From an uncultured Oscillospiraceae bacterium (lineage in GTDB: Bacteria; Bacillota; Clostridia; Oscillospirales; Oscillospiraceae): a stretch of 64,000 nt of DNA. A program made the translations under genes and the position numbers. Below the pieces are notes generated by a model, which saw only the letters and a program-made list of their open reading frames with translations, was not told where the DNA came from and made no database searches. Location of the stretch: positions 18,890 through 82,889 of the forward strand of contig CALWVS010000009.1 of the NCBI GenBank assembly GCA_944385095.1, in the 5' to 3' direction. Shown here one piece after another: positions 42,602-53,667 of the stretch. Position 1 is the stretch's first letter; each line of letters begins with the position of its first letter.

Positions 42602-43632
42602 ACTACGAGAAAACTTTGAAAACCCTGTGTGAACTGGCAGCGCCCAGCGGCTATGAACAACAGGCTGCACAGGTGGCACTGGAGTTACTCAAACCGCTGG
42701 TGGATGAGGCATTCATAGACAGAATGGGCAATGTGGTAGGGGTGCGCCGCTGTGGAAAGCCAGAGGCAAAAAAGCTGCTGCTGGATGCCCATTTGGATGA
42801 AATTGGATTTCTGGTCACAGGGCATGAGGAGGGATTTCTCCGCTTTACCACAGTGGGTGGAGTTGACCCCCGTATGCTGCCTGACAGGGAACTGCTTCTC
42901 ATGACCCAGCCCCCTGTGGTTGGGGTTGTGACCTGTCTGCCGCCCCATGTGCAGAACAGTGAGGAATTTGACAGTGCCATTCCTGTGAAGGAGTTATATA
43001 TTGATGTGGGACTGTCTCAGGAGGAGGCACAGAACAGAATTCCTATTGGAACCCCTGCCGTGTATCACACCTCCTGTCAGGCTCTGGGGGAACAGTTACT
43101 GTGTGGAAAGGCAATGGACGACCGGGCTTCCTTTGCAGTTCTGCTGGATGTAGCGGAGCGGCTGCAAGGGAAAGAACTGGATGTGGATGTGTATTTTCTG
43201 GGCAGTACCCAGGAGGAGACCCACAGCACAGGGGCAATGACTGCCACCTATGGAATCATTCCAGATGCCTGTATTGCCATTGATGTGACCCACGGGGACT
43301 CCCCCGACGCCTCCAAAGACAAGACCTTTCCACTGGGCAAGGGGACCGTCATTGGCATGGGTCCCAACTGTGCAAAGTGGCTGGTGAACCGCCTGAAAGC
43401 CACAGCGGAGCAGGAGCAAATTCCCTATCAGCTGGAAGTTATGGCTGGTTCTTCTGGAACCAACGGCTGGGTGATGCAGGTGGTACGGGAAGGGGTTGCC
43501 ACAGGGGTGCTGTCCATCCCCCTGCGGTATATGCACACTCCAGTGGAAACCGTTCACAGAGGAGATTTGGAGGAGACTGCAAAACTGCTCACCGCCTTTG
43601 TGCTTGGTGTGGGAAAGGAGCCGCTATGTTAG
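42598..43632 (+). CDS. M42-family metallo-aminopeptidase, first of three
   Basis: A 344-residue member of the M42 (TET/glutamyl aminopeptidase) family, cytoplasmic dinuclear-metal exopeptidases that form large tetrahedral complexes. Family landmarks are DAHLDEIGFLVT (first metal His), AMDDRAS (bridging Asp), STQEETHSTGA (catalytic Glu-Glu), AIDVTHGD (metal Asp) and RYMHTPVE (last His). It starts at GTG 42598 after AGGAGGG. It overlaps the second M42 gene. Substrate preference cannot be read from sequence. Confidence 0.91.
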   Translation: MNYEKTLKTLCELAAPSGYEQQAAQVALELLKPLVDEAFIDRMGNVVGVRRCGKPEAKKLLLDAHLDEIGFLVTGHEEGFLRFTTVGGVDPRMLPDRELLLMTQPPVVGVVTCLPPHVQNSEEFDSAIPVKELYIDVGLSQEEAQNRIPIGTPAVYHTSCQALGEQLLCGKAMDDRASFAVLLDVAERLQGKELDVDVYFLGSTQEETHSTGAMTATYGIIPDACIAIDVTHGDSPDASKDKTFPLGKGTVIGMGPNCAKWLVNRLKATAEQEQIPYQLEVMAGSSGTNGWVMQVVREGVATGVLSIPLRYMHTPVETVHRGDLEETAKLLTAFVLGVGKEPLC

Positions 43633-44675
43633 AACTGTTAAAAACCCTGTGTACCCTCAATGGGGTGTCAGGGGATGAGGACTGTGTGCGGAATTATATT
43701 GCACAGGTGGCAAAGCCCCACGCAACCACCATGAAAACCGATGCACTGGGAAACCTGATTGTATTCAAAAAAGGAAAACTTGCAAGCGGAAATCACCTGA
43801 TGCTCTGTGCCCACATGGATGAGGTGGGACTGATTGTCACAGGAGCAGACAAGGACGGCTTTTTGAAATTTGACTTTGTGGGCGGTGTAGACCGTCGGGT
43901 CACACTGGGAAAACCGGTGGTACTGGGGGAACAGAAGGTGGCTGGCATCATTGGCATGAAAGCCATCCACATGTTATCAAAAGATGATATGAAAAAAGTC
44001 CCCAAAACAGAAAATCTGTATCTGGACATTGGAGCCACCAGCAAAGAGGAAGCTCTGGAAAAAGTGCCGCTGGGCAGCTATGGCACATTTGTAGGAGAGG
44101 CGGCAGAGTTTGGAAATGGGCTGTTCCGCTCCAAAGCCATTGATGACCGGCTGGGCTGTGCGATTATGCTGACTCTGTTGCAGGAGGAACTGCCTCTGGA
44201 TGTGACATTTGCCTTTACGGCTCAGGAGGAAGTGGGCACCAGAGGGGCATTTGGAGCGGCGTTTTCTGTGACCCCTGACGTGGCACTGGTACTGGAGACC
44301 ACCACAGCAGCGGATTTGCCCTCGGTGGATGACCACAGAAGGGTGTGCAGTCCCGGGAAAGGTCCAGTGATTTCCTATATGGACGGCAGTACCATCTATG
44401 ACCGGGGACTGTTTGAACAACTGCGGAATCTGGCAGAGAAACACCAGATTCCATGGCAGACCAAGGAATACATTGCAGGGGGCAACGATGCCAGAACCAT
44501 CCAGCGCACCAAAGCTGGGGTGCGTGTAGCTGCCCTGTCTGCTGCGGTTCGCTATCTCCACGCTCCCACCAGTGTGGGCAATGTGGCAGATTTTCAGCAT
44601 ATGTTACAGCTCACACGGCTGTTTCTTGAACAGACAGCCAGAGAGCTGGAAAAGGGAGAGGAGAACGCCCAATGA
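43626..44675 (+). CDS. M42-family metallo-aminopeptidase, second of three
   Basis: A 349-residue paralogue. Metal and catalytic residues: CAHMDEVGLIVT, AIDDRLGC, TAQEEVGTRGA and RYLHAPTS. The block after the catalytic Glu pair reads VLETTTAAD, so Glu replaces the usual metal-binding Asp, as in the YsdC-like subgroup. ATG 43626 overlaps the stop of the first peptidase, and its stop overlaps the third (ATGA), so all three are probably made together. The frame opens earlier, but that part is the first gene read in another frame. Confidence 0.91.
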   Translation: MLELLKTLCTLNGVSGDEDCVRNYIAQVAKPHATTMKTDALGNLIVFKKGKLASGNHLMLCAHMDEVGLIVTGADKDGFLKFDFVGGVDRRVTLGKPVVLGEQKVAGIIGMKAIHMLSKDDMKKVPKTENLYLDIGATSKEEALEKVPLGSYGTFVGEAAEFGNGLFRSKAIDDRLGCAIMLTLLQEELPLDVTFAFTAQEEVGTRGAFGAAFSVTPDVALVLETTTAADLPSVDDHRRVCSPGKGPVISYMDGSTIYDRGLFEQLRNLAEKHQIPWQTKEYIAGGNDARTIQRTKAGVRVAALSAAVRYLHAPTSVGNVADFQHMLQLTRLFLEQTARELEKGEENAQ

Positions 44676-45673
44676 TACAACTGGAGCAACTGGAACAACT
44701 GACCCATGCCCACGGACCATCTGGGGATGAGGGTGCCATCTGTGAGGTGATTCGCCGTCTGGCTCTGCCCTATGCCGATGAAGTGACCGTGGATGTGATG
44801 GGCAATTTGATGGTACACAAACAGGGCACAGGGGCAAAGGTGATGCTCAGTGCCCATATGGACAGCATTGGTTTCATTGTCACCCACATTGAGAAAGAGG
44901 GATTTCTGAGAGTGGGACGGCTGGGCGGTGTGGCTCCGTCGGAAGCCCTGTACACCCCCGTTAAATTCAAAAATGGAACCTGTGGTGTGGTGGCAAAAGA
45001 GGAAAAGGCAAAGTTGTCCGGTTTAAAACTGGATGAGTGCTATCTGGACATTGGTGCAGACAGCGAAGCAGAAGCCAAAAAACAGGTGCTGGTGGGAGAT
45101 ACTGCGGTATATGACATGCCAACGGTGGCACAGGGGGACTGTGTACGCTCTCCCTATCTGGATAACCGGATTTCCTGTGCCATTTTGCTGGAAGTGCTGT
45201 CCCAGCTAAAAGATTGCCCCAATGATGTGTATTTTGTCTTTTCTGCTCAGGAGGAAGTGGGGCTGAGAGGGGCAAAAACTGCCGCATGGGGGATTGCGCC
45301 GGACTACGCTCTGGCGGTGGATGTGACCGATGTGGATGATACCCCAGGTTCGGAACAGTGCGGCACGGTGCAGCTTGGCAAAGGTGCAGCCATTAAGGTC
45401 ATGGACCGCTCGGTCATCTGTCACCCCAAACTGGTGTATCTGCTGGAGCAGTCGGCACAGGAGCACCAGATTCCTGTCCAGAAAGATATTTTGAAGGCAG
45501 GGGGCACCGATGCAGGGGCAATTCACACCACAAAACTGGGAGTGGTCACAGGAGGGGTGTCTGTGCCCTGTCGGTATATCCACACCCCAACCGAGATGGT
45601 ACACCAGAAGGATGTACAGAACTGCGTGGACTTGCTGTTGGCAGTTCTGCGTAAAAATTTGAATGAAGTTTGA
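44672..45673 (+). CDS. M42-family metallo-aminopeptidase, third of three
   Basis: A 333-residue paralogue with SAHMDSIGFIVTH, YLDNRISC (bridging Asp followed by Asn), SAQEEVGLRGA, AVDVTDVDDTPG and RYIHTPTEMVH, so all metal ligands are present. It is the shortest of the three. Differences in the DDR/DNR and metal-ligand blocks among the three suggest different specificities, perhaps subunits of mixed TET particles; the latter is inference. It is followed after 26 bases by the YnbB-like gene. Confidence 0.91.
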   Translation: MIQLEQLEQLTHAHGPSGDEGAICEVIRRLALPYADEVTVDVMGNLMVHKQGTGAKVMLSAHMDSIGFIVTHIEKEGFLRVGRLGGVAPSEALYTPVKFKNGTCGVVAKEEKAKLSGLKLDECYLDIGADSEAEAKKQVLVGDTAVYDMPTVAQGDCVRSPYLDNRISCAILLEVLSQLKDCPNDVYFVFSAQEEVGLRGAKTAAWGIAPDYALAVDVTDVDDTPGSEQCGTVQLGKGAAIKVMDRSVICHPKLVYLLEQSAQEHQIPVQKDILKAGGTDAGAIHTTKLGVVTGGVSVPCRYIHTPTEMVHQKDVQNCVDLLLAVLRKNLNEV

Positions 45674-45699
45674 TTGGGAAGGTAACAGGAACAAATATC

Positions 45700-46944
45700 A
45701 TGAGTTTGCAAATCAGTAAACAGGTCTATGCACTGGCACGCCAGGCACAGGAGGACTTAAAAGAGCAGTTTGCCCGCATTGATGCCATTGCAGAGGAAAA
45801 TGCGGCACGAGTGTTGGAGGCATTCCAGACCCATCGAGTGGCAGAGGCATATTTTGCAGGGACAACCGGTTATGGCTATGACGACCTTGGACGGGATAAG
45901 CTGGATGAAATTTATGCACAGCTCTTTGGCACAGAGGCGGCTCTGGTGCGGATTCAGTTTGTGAACGGCACCCACGCCATCGCTTCCGCGCTGTTTGGGG
46001 CGTTGAAGGCTGGGGATGTGCTGGTGTCCGCAGTGGGGGCACCTTATGACACCCTGTTGGGGGTGATTGGTGCAGTGGACAAGGGGCACGGCTCTCTGAA
46101 AGATTATGGGGTGGAATATCGGCAAGTAGAACTGCGTGACAATCAGCCCGACTTGGAGGGGATGGCAAAGGCAGCCGCTGACCCCCGTGTGAAAGTGGTG
46201 CTCATTCAGCGTTCCAAAGGGTATTCTACCCGTGCGTCCCTGTCTGTGGCAGAAATTGGGGAGATGTGCAAGGTCATCAAAGCAGCCAATCCCAATGTTG
46301 CCATTGTGGTGGACAACTGTTACGGGGAGTTTGTGGAGACACTGGAACCCACCCATGTGGGGGCTGACCTGGTGGTGGGCTCCCTTATCAAAAATCCCGG
46401 TGGTGGGCTTGCCCCCACAGGTGGCTATATAGCAGGTCGGCGTGATTTGGTGGAGGGGGCTGCCATGCGTTTGACCGTGCCTGGCATTGGGGCAGAGTGT
46501 GGTTCTACCCTTGGCAACAACCGCCTTCTGTATCAGGGGCTTTTTCTGGCTCCCCATACGGTGGCGCAGGCAGTGAAAACCGCTGTGTTTGCTGCCCGTG
46601 TGATGGAGTTGCTGGGCTATGAGACACAGCCAGCCTCCCATGAGGTGCGCCATGATATTATTCAGATGATTCACATGAAAGAGCCGGAGGCACTGAAAAA
46701 GTTCTGTCGAGGGATTCAGTTTGGCGCGCCTGTGGACTCCTATGTGACACCGGAGCCGTGGGACATGCCCGGCTATGACTGCCCTGTGATTATGGCAGCC
46801 GGGGCATTTATACAGGGGGCATCCATTGAACTGTCAGCGGATGCGCCCATGCGTCCACCTTACACCGTATATTTACAGGGTGGGCTTACCTATGAATCAG
46901 GAAAATTAGGGGTGTTGCTGGCGGTTCAGCAGTTAACACAGTAA
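45700..46944 (+). CDS. Methionine gamma-lyase-like PLP protein (YnbB family)
   Basis: A 414-residue fold-type-I PLP enzyme of the Met_gamma_lyase (YnbB, 'aluminium resistance') family, found mainly in Firmicutes. The likely PLP lysine is Lys231 in SLIKNPGGGLAPTGGY. VRIQFVNGTHAIASALFG and VVDNCYGEFVE are other family blocks. The true substrate is not established. ATG 45700 is chosen over an upstream in-frame ATG (45670) that overlaps the peptidase stop; AACAGGAAC is a modest ribosome site. Confidence 0.9.
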   Translation: MSLQISKQVYALARQAQEDLKEQFARIDAIAEENAARVLEAFQTHRVAEAYFAGTTGYGYDDLGRDKLDEIYAQLFGTEAALVRIQFVNGTHAIASALFGALKAGDVLVSAVGAPYDTLLGVIGAVDKGHGSLKDYGVEYRQVELRDNQPDLEGMAKAAADPRVKVVLIQRSKGYSTRASLSVAEIGEMCKVIKAANPNVAIVVDNCYGEFVETLEPTHVGADLVVGSLIKNPGGGLAPTGGYIAGRRDLVEGAAMRLTVPGIGAECGSTLGNNRLLYQGLFLAPHTVAQAVKTAVFAARVMELLGYETQPASHEVRHDIIQMIHMKEPEALKKFCRGIQFGAPVDSYVTPEPWDMPGYDCPVIMAAGAFIQGASIELSADAPMRPPYTVYLQGGLTYESGKLGVLLAVQQLTQ

Positions 46945-46970
46945 TTCTTTTTGGATTTTTGTCATAGGCT
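46941..46970 (+). promoter_or_regulatory. Possible sigma-E promoter of yunB
   Basis: GTAATTCT (46941-46948, 6 of 8 to the sigma-E -35), 14 bases, CATAGGCT (46963-46970, 6 of 8 to the -10). Weaker than the other candidates but in place for a sigma-E-type gene. Confidence 0.4.
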
Positions 46971-46988
46971 ACTCTGAGGGGGTATCCT

Positions 46989-47660
46989 ATGAGACGGGGC
47001 ATATCAATACTGCGGAGAAAGCTGAGGCGCAGCATGGGAGGCGGTGCCTCGTTGACAGGTGGTACAGGGGTGCTGGTGACACTGCTCATTGCACTGGGAA
47101 CAGCGTGGCTGTGCATTTCGATTTTGGAAAGTCGGCTGCGCCCTATGGTGGTTATGGTGGCACAGGCACAGACCCAGACCATTGTGACAAAAACCATAGA
47201 AGATTGTGTAGTCAGGGAGCTGGAAGGGGTGTCCTATGGGCAGCTGGTACACATGGAACAGGATGCACAGGGAAATGTGATTGCCCTGACCACCGACATG
47301 GCAGCTATGAACACACTGAGAGCCAGACTGCTGGAGGCAGTTCTCGAGGAACTGGAGGGACTGGACGTAAGCCAGATTCACATTCCTCTGGGCAGTCTGG
47401 TGGATTTGGATATTCTGTGGGGACTGGGACCGGAACTGAAGGTACACGCCATGACGGTGGGAACGGTAGAAGGGGAGTTTGAAAGCAGCTTTTCTTCTGC
47501 CGGTGTGAATCAGACCCTGCACCGGATTGAGCTGGTGTTCCATATCCCGTTGACCCTGATGCTGCCTGCCGGAGCGGTGGAAACCAACTGTGATACCCGT
47601 CTGTGCGTGGCAGAAACTGTGATTGTGGGGCAGGTTCCCCAGTTCTATCTGGCTTCCTGA
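46989..47660 (+). CDS. yunB: Sporulation protein YunB-like
   Basis: A 223-residue protein with a basic N-terminus, one membrane segment (about 27-46) and an external domain, matching the YunB family of sporulation proteins (sigma-E regulon in B. subtilis, mother-cell role). Family blocks are VVMVAQAQTQTIVTKTIEDCV, IPLGSLVDLDILWGLGPEL and the C-terminal AETVIVGQVPQFYL. GAGGGGG precedes the ATG. A possible sigma-E promoter lies upstream. It ends 27 bases before ligA. Confidence 0.88.
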   Translation: MRRGISILRRKLRRSMGGGASLTGGTGVLVTLLIALGTAWLCISILESRLRPMVVMVAQAQTQTIVTKTIEDCVVRELEGVSYGQLVHMEQDAQGNVIALTTDMAAMNTLRARLLEAVLEELEGLDVSQIHIPLGSLVDLDILWGLGPELKVHAMTVGTVEGEFESSFSSAGVNQTLHRIELVFHIPLTLMLPAGAVETNCDTRLCVAETVIVGQVPQFYLAS

Positions 47661-49652
<1,992 letters not shown>

Positions 49653-49659
49653 GTGCCAG

Positions 49660-50613
49660 ATGAAAAAGGGATACTTCTATATTGCGGTGGCAGTGGTAAT
49701 GTTCAGTACCTTTGAAGTGGCACTGAAATACATTGCCGGTCAGGTCAATGCGGTACAGCTCACCTTTACCCGCTTTTTCATTGGATTTCTGTTTCTGGCT
49801 CCCCTGGCATACCACACCCTGAAAAAACGGGGCAATCGGCTTACAGGGGGCAGCCTTGCTGCCTTTGCCCTGCTGGGGCTGGTGGGGATTGCCATCTGTA
49901 TGCCCCTCTATCAGCTGTCAGTCAACTATATAGATTCCGGTGTGGTGGCAGTGCTGTTTAGCTGTAATCCAGTGTTTGTGACCTTTCTGGCGTTTTTGAT
50001 GTTAAAAGAACCCATCAAAGGACGGCATATCATTGCCCTTGTGCTGGAAATTGTGGGGACGGTTGCCATTATCAAGCCCTGGGAGACAGAGTTAAACCTG
50101 TTTGGGGTGGCTCTGATTTTAAGTGCAACCATCCTGTTTTCCCTGTATGGGGTGATGGGCAAACGGAAAGTGGCACAGTATGGGGGAGCGGTGGTCACCT
50201 GCTTTAGTTTCCTGTTTGGCAGTCTCATCATTCTGGTGTTGATTTTCTGCACCCATATTCCAGCCGTTGCGGATGCCATCACAGGGGCTGGGCTGCCCAA
50301 CTTTGCCAATATCCCCATTTTTGCTGGCTATACTCTGGAAAACCTGCCCTATGTACTGTATGTGTCCGCTGGTGTGGCTGGCGTGGGGTTCTGCTGCTAC
50401 TTTGTGGCAATGGAATATGAGCCTGTCAGTGTGGTTTCTCTGGTGTATTTTTTCAAGCCGGCACTGTCTCCCGTTCTGGCGTGGGCACTGCATGGAGAAC
50501 AGATTTCCTCCAATGTGTTGGTTGGGATTGTGCTCATTGTGGCAGGTTCCTGCTGTGCCATTGTGCCCGGTGTGTTAGAAGCAAAAAAAGGAATGACCTT
50601 TGCAAAATTATAA
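49660..50613 (+). CDS. EamA/DMT-family transporter
   Basis: A 317-residue membrane protein of the drug/metabolite transporter superfamily, with about ten membrane segments in two EamA repeats (about 5-140 and 150-300). FTRFFIGFLFLAPL in the first and VSLVYFFKPALSPVLAWAL in the second are typical. Substrate is unknown. GAGTGCCAG is a weak ribosome site before ATG 49660, which is 7 bases after ligA, suggesting coupling. Confidence 0.88.
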   Translation: MKKGYFYIAVAVVMFSTFEVALKYIAGQVNAVQLTFTRFFIGFLFLAPLAYHTLKKRGNRLTGGSLAAFALLGLVGIAICMPLYQLSVNYIDSGVVAVLFSCNPVFVTFLAFLMLKEPIKGRHIIALVLEIVGTVAIIKPWETELNLFGVALILSATILFSLYGVMGKRKVAQYGGAVVTCFSFLFGSLIILVLIFCTHIPAVADAITGAGLPNFANIPIFAGYTLENLPYVLYVSAGVAGVGFCCYFVAMEYEPVSVVSLVYFFKPALSPVLAWALHGEQISSNVLVGIVLIVAGSCCAIVPGVLEAKKGMTFAKL

Positions 50614-50635
50614 GCAAGAGAAAGGAATGGTTTGT

Positions 50636-51760
50636 ATGCAGCCATCCAAAGTGTATTTTACCAATTTACGCACCAAAATCGGAACCAGCCAACTGGACAA
50701 GCTGGAAAAGCTCATCCGTGCCGCTGGGTTTGAGAACATTGATTTTCAAAACAAAATGACCGCCATTAAAATCCATTTCGGGGAACCGGGCAACCTCACC
50801 TATCTGCGTCCCAACTATGCCAAGCGGGTGGCAGATGTGATTAAGGAACTGGGGGGACTGCCCTTCCTGACCGACTGCAACACCCTGTACCCCGGCAGAC
50901 GGAAAAATGCACTGGAGCACATCGAAAGTGCCTATGAAAACGGGTTTTCTCCCTTCTCCACTGGCTGTCAGGTCATCATTGCCGACGGTCTGCGCGGCAA
51001 TGACGACATCGAAGTGCCTGTGGTAGGCGGTGAGTATGTAGAGACTGCCAAAATCGGTCGTGCGGTGATGGATGCCGACATTTTTATCAGCCTGAACCAC
51101 TTCAAAGGGCACGAGAATACCGGTTTTGGGGGAGCCATTAAGAACATTGGTATGGGCTGTGGCAGCCGCAGAGGCAAAATGGAGCAGCACGCAGCCGGAA
51201 AGCCAGAAGTAAAGCAAAATAAATGTGTGGGCTGTAAACAGTGCTTTGCCCAGTGCGGTCAGGATGCCATTTCCTTGCAGGAAAACCGCAAGGCATACAT
51301 AGACCCACAGAAGTGTGTGGGCTGTGGTCGCTGTATTGCCGCCTGTAACGTGGATGCCATTGTGGCAAAATATGATGCGGCTGTGGAAATGCTCAACCGC
51401 AAAATGGCAGAGTATGCCAAAGCGGTGGTAGATGGGCGACCAAACTTCCATATCAGTCTGGTGATTGACATCTCCCCCTATTGTGATTGCCACGGGGAAA
51501 ATGATATGGCGATATTACCGGATGTAGGCATGTTTGCCTCCTTTGACCCAGTGGCACTGGATCAGGCTTGTGCAGATGCCTGTTTGAAGCAGGAGCCAAT
51601 TCCCGGCAGTATGCTCTATGACAAGATGCACGCCCATGACTTCTGCGACCATCACGACCACTTCAAAAATACCACCCCAGAATCAGACTGGAAAAGCTGT
51701 CTGGAACACGCCGAGAAAATCGGACTGGGCAGCCGAAACTATACCCTGATTGAGGTTTGA
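50636..51760 (+). CDS. DUF362 protein with two 4Fe-4S ferredoxin motifs
   Basis: A 374-residue protein. The main domain is DUF362 (FTNLRTKIGTSQLDKL at the N-terminus; ISLNHFKGHENTGFGGAIKNIGMGCG in the middle). It is interrupted by a ferredoxin module with CVGCKQCFAQCGQDA and CVGCGRCIAACNVDA, two clusters of CxxCxxCxxxC type. It is probably an electron-transfer protein of unknown partner. ATG 50636 is used because AAAGGA is 9 bases upstream; another in-frame ATG at 50627 is too close. Confidence 0.88.
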   Translation: MQPSKVYFTNLRTKIGTSQLDKLEKLIRAAGFENIDFQNKMTAIKIHFGEPGNLTYLRPNYAKRVADVIKELGGLPFLTDCNTLYPGRRKNALEHIESAYENGFSPFSTGCQVIIADGLRGNDDIEVPVVGGEYVETAKIGRAVMDADIFISLNHFKGHENTGFGGAIKNIGMGCGSRRGKMEQHAAGKPEVKQNKCVGCKQCFAQCGQDAISLQENRKAYIDPQKCVGCGRCIAACNVDAIVAKYDAAVEMLNRKMAEYAKAVVDGRPNFHISLVIDISPYCDCHGENDMAILPDVGMFASFDPVALDQACADACLKQEPIPGSMLYDKMHAHDFCDHHDHFKNTTPESDWKSCLEHAEKIGLGSRNYTLIEV

Positions 51761-51776
51761 GGAACACACAAAGAGA

Positions 51777-51806
51777 ATCCCCCTGTGAGTACCACTTACA
51801 GGGGGA
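51777..51806 (+). terminator. Hairpin after the DUF362 gene
   Basis: ATCCCCCTGT (51778-51787) pairs with ACAGGGGGAT (51797-51806) and is followed by TTTCG. It is also the left copy of the duplicated zip 3' end. Confidence 0.7.
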
Positions 51807-51935
51807 TTTCGTAGTTAGCCCAGAGCTGCGTCCAAACGCATCGTCATCAAAAATCCCGCTATCCCCTGTGAGCACCGCTTACAGTGGGATTTCGTAGTCA
51901 GCCCAGAGCCACATCTAAAATCATCATCATCAGAA
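51777..51935. repeat. Tandem duplication of the zip transporter 3' end
   Basis: Two copies, about 51777-51850 and 51861-51935, with a period of about 84 bases. Both have the CCCCTGTGAG hairpin, then ATTTCGTAGT, then GCCCAGAGC and a CATCATCA stretch. The right copy holds the true end of the zip gene; the left is a non-coding, diverged copy. Confidence 0.85.
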
Positions 51936-52683
51936 AGCCAACCATAACCCCCATAGTGCCCCCGTGGGTCTGGTGGTTGTGGCGCAGGTTTGCCTCTGGA
52001 ATCAGTTCCTCCACCACTACATACAACATAGCTCCAGCGGCAAAGGACAGAAGCCACGGCATGAGAGGCTGGACAGAGCCAGCCACCAGCACCGTCAACA
52101 GGGCGGCGATGGGTTCAATGACCCCGGATGCCACACCAGTGAGGAAGGATTTCCAGCGGCTCACCCCTGCCTGTCGCAGAGGCAGGGAAATGGCTGCCCC
52201 CTCTGGGAAATTCTGAATGCCAATGCCCATGGCAAGAGCAGTGGCAGCCGGCAGAAGAGAGGGGTCCTGCTGGGCAGCAATGGCAAAGGAAATGCCCACA
52301 GCCATCCCCTCTGGAATGTTGTGCATGGCGATTGCCAGCACCAGAAGGGTATTTTTGTGGTCGGTATTCTGTTGCAGTCGCTCCGGTGTGAGCTGGGGCA
52401 GAAGGGCATCCATTGCCATCAGAAAGGCAATGCCCAGAGCAGAACCCCCTGCCGCTGGCAGCCAGCCGGGAATCCCCATTTCCTCCGCCTGTTCAATGGC
52501 AGGAATGAGCAGGGACCACATACTGGCTGCAATCATCACACCAGCGGCAAAGCCCAGCATGATTTGATGAAGTTTCTGGCTGATACTCTGGCGAAAAAGA
52601 AAAACCGTGGCGGCACCCAGAGAGGTCATCAGACAGGTGAAGCCTGTGCCCCCTGCCGCCCAAATCAGTGCCTGTGTCAACAT
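51898..52683 (-). CDS. ZIP-family metal transporter (GufA/ZupT-like)
   Basis: A 261-residue membrane protein with about eight segments. The two metal-site helices read AMHNIPEGMAVGISFA and GIQNFPEGAAISLP; the paired HNxPEG and QNxPEG motifs are diagnostic for ZIP uptake permeases of zinc and other divalent metals. Direction and metal cannot be determined. It is transcribed alone, convergent with the DUF362 gene. The hairpin at its end was duplicated. Confidence 0.92.
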   Translation of the reverse strand: MLTQALIWAAGGTGFTCLMTSLGAATVFLFRQSISQKLHQIMLGFAAGVMIAASMWSLLIPAIEQAEEMGIPGWLPAAGGSALGIAFLMAMDALLPQLTPERLQQNTDHKNTLLVLAIAMHNIPEGMAVGISFAIAAQQDPSLLPAATALAMGIGIQNFPEGAAISLPLRQAGVSRWKSFLTGVASGVIEPIAALLTVLVAGSVQPLMPWLLSFAAGAMLYVVVEELIPEANLRHNHQTHGGTMGVMVGFLMMMILDVALG

Positions 52684-52881
52684 TATGTTCCTTTCCCGAT
52701 ACTACATCTAGTACCGTATGAGATTGGGATGTACCCCTTATAGACTATGTCTGCAAAAAAAATGGGTGCAATGGGAAAACTGTGAACCAAACGAAAATTT
52801 TTTGCTTTTCCTCTATGCAAATGGGAATAATTATATTAAAATACAGAGGATAAGAAATACAAAACGGAAAGGAGTGTTTTT

Positions 52882-53598
52882 ATGGCACAACCGAAGTATA
52901 AACGTGTCCTGCTGAAAGTCAGCGGAGAAGCTCTGGCTGGAGATGCCAGCAAAGGTCTGGACTTCCAAGTGATTGGTGAGGTCTGCGACGTGGTGAAAAA
53001 GTGTGTGGAATCCGGCGTACAGGTGGGTATTGTCGTGGGTGGCGGCAACTTCTGGCGCGGCATGAAGGACGGCGGCGACAAAATGGTCCGTGTACGTGCC
53101 GACCATATGGGGATGCTGGCCACTGCCATCAATGCCCTTGCCCTTGCCGATGTGCTGGAACAGAAAGGCGTGGAGGTGCGTGTACAGACTGCGGTGGAAA
53201 TGCGCTCTCTGGCAGAACCCTACATCCGTTCCCGTGCTATCCGCCATCTGGAAAAGGGACGTGTGGTGATTTTCGGCTGCGGCACTGGCAACCCCTTCTT
53301 CTCCACCGATACCGCAGCGGTACTGCGTGCAGCTGAAATTGACGCAGAGGTGATTCTGCTTGCCAAAAACATTGATGGCGTCTACTCCGCTGACCCCAAA
53401 AAGGTGCCCGATGCGGTGAAATATGACTCCATCAGCTACGCCGATGTACTGGCACAGCGGTTACAGGTCATGGACTCCACTGCCACCTCCCTGTCTATGG
53501 ATAACAAAATCCCTGTGCTGCTCTTTGCCCTGAAAGACCGAGAGAATATTTACAGAGCGGTGGTGGGCGAGAAAATCGGCACCATTGTGGAGGGCTGA
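52882..53598 (+). CDS. pyrH: UMP kinase
   Basis: Hexameric bacterial UMP kinase, 238 residues, making UDP from UMP. It starts [16 protein letters not shown], the amino-acid-kinase fold's ATP-binding start, and has [26 protein letters not shown] and [22 protein letters not shown] precedes the ATG. It heads the pyrH-frr-uppS-cdsA-dxr-rseP-ispG-polC cluster common in clostridia. An A/T-rich stretch at 52820-52840 probably holds the promoter, but I could not fix the boxes. Confidence 0.97.
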   Translation: MAQPKYKRVLLKVSGEALAGDASKGLDFQVIGEVCDVVKKCVESGVQVGIVVGGGNFWRGMKDGGDKMVRVRADHMGMLATAINALALADVLEQKGVEVRVQTAVEMRSLAEPYIRSRAIRHLEKGRVVIFGCGTGNPFFSTDTAAVLRAAEIDAEVILLAKNIDGVYSADPKKVPDAVKYDSISYADVLAQRLQVMDSTATSLSMDNKIPVLLFALKDRENIYRAVVGEKIGTIVEG

Positions 53599-53667
53599 TA
53601 CCCCTGTGGACAGGCAGTGCACATAGAACGCCTGCCAAGAAAGAGAAAAGGAAAGGATGTTTTCAAT

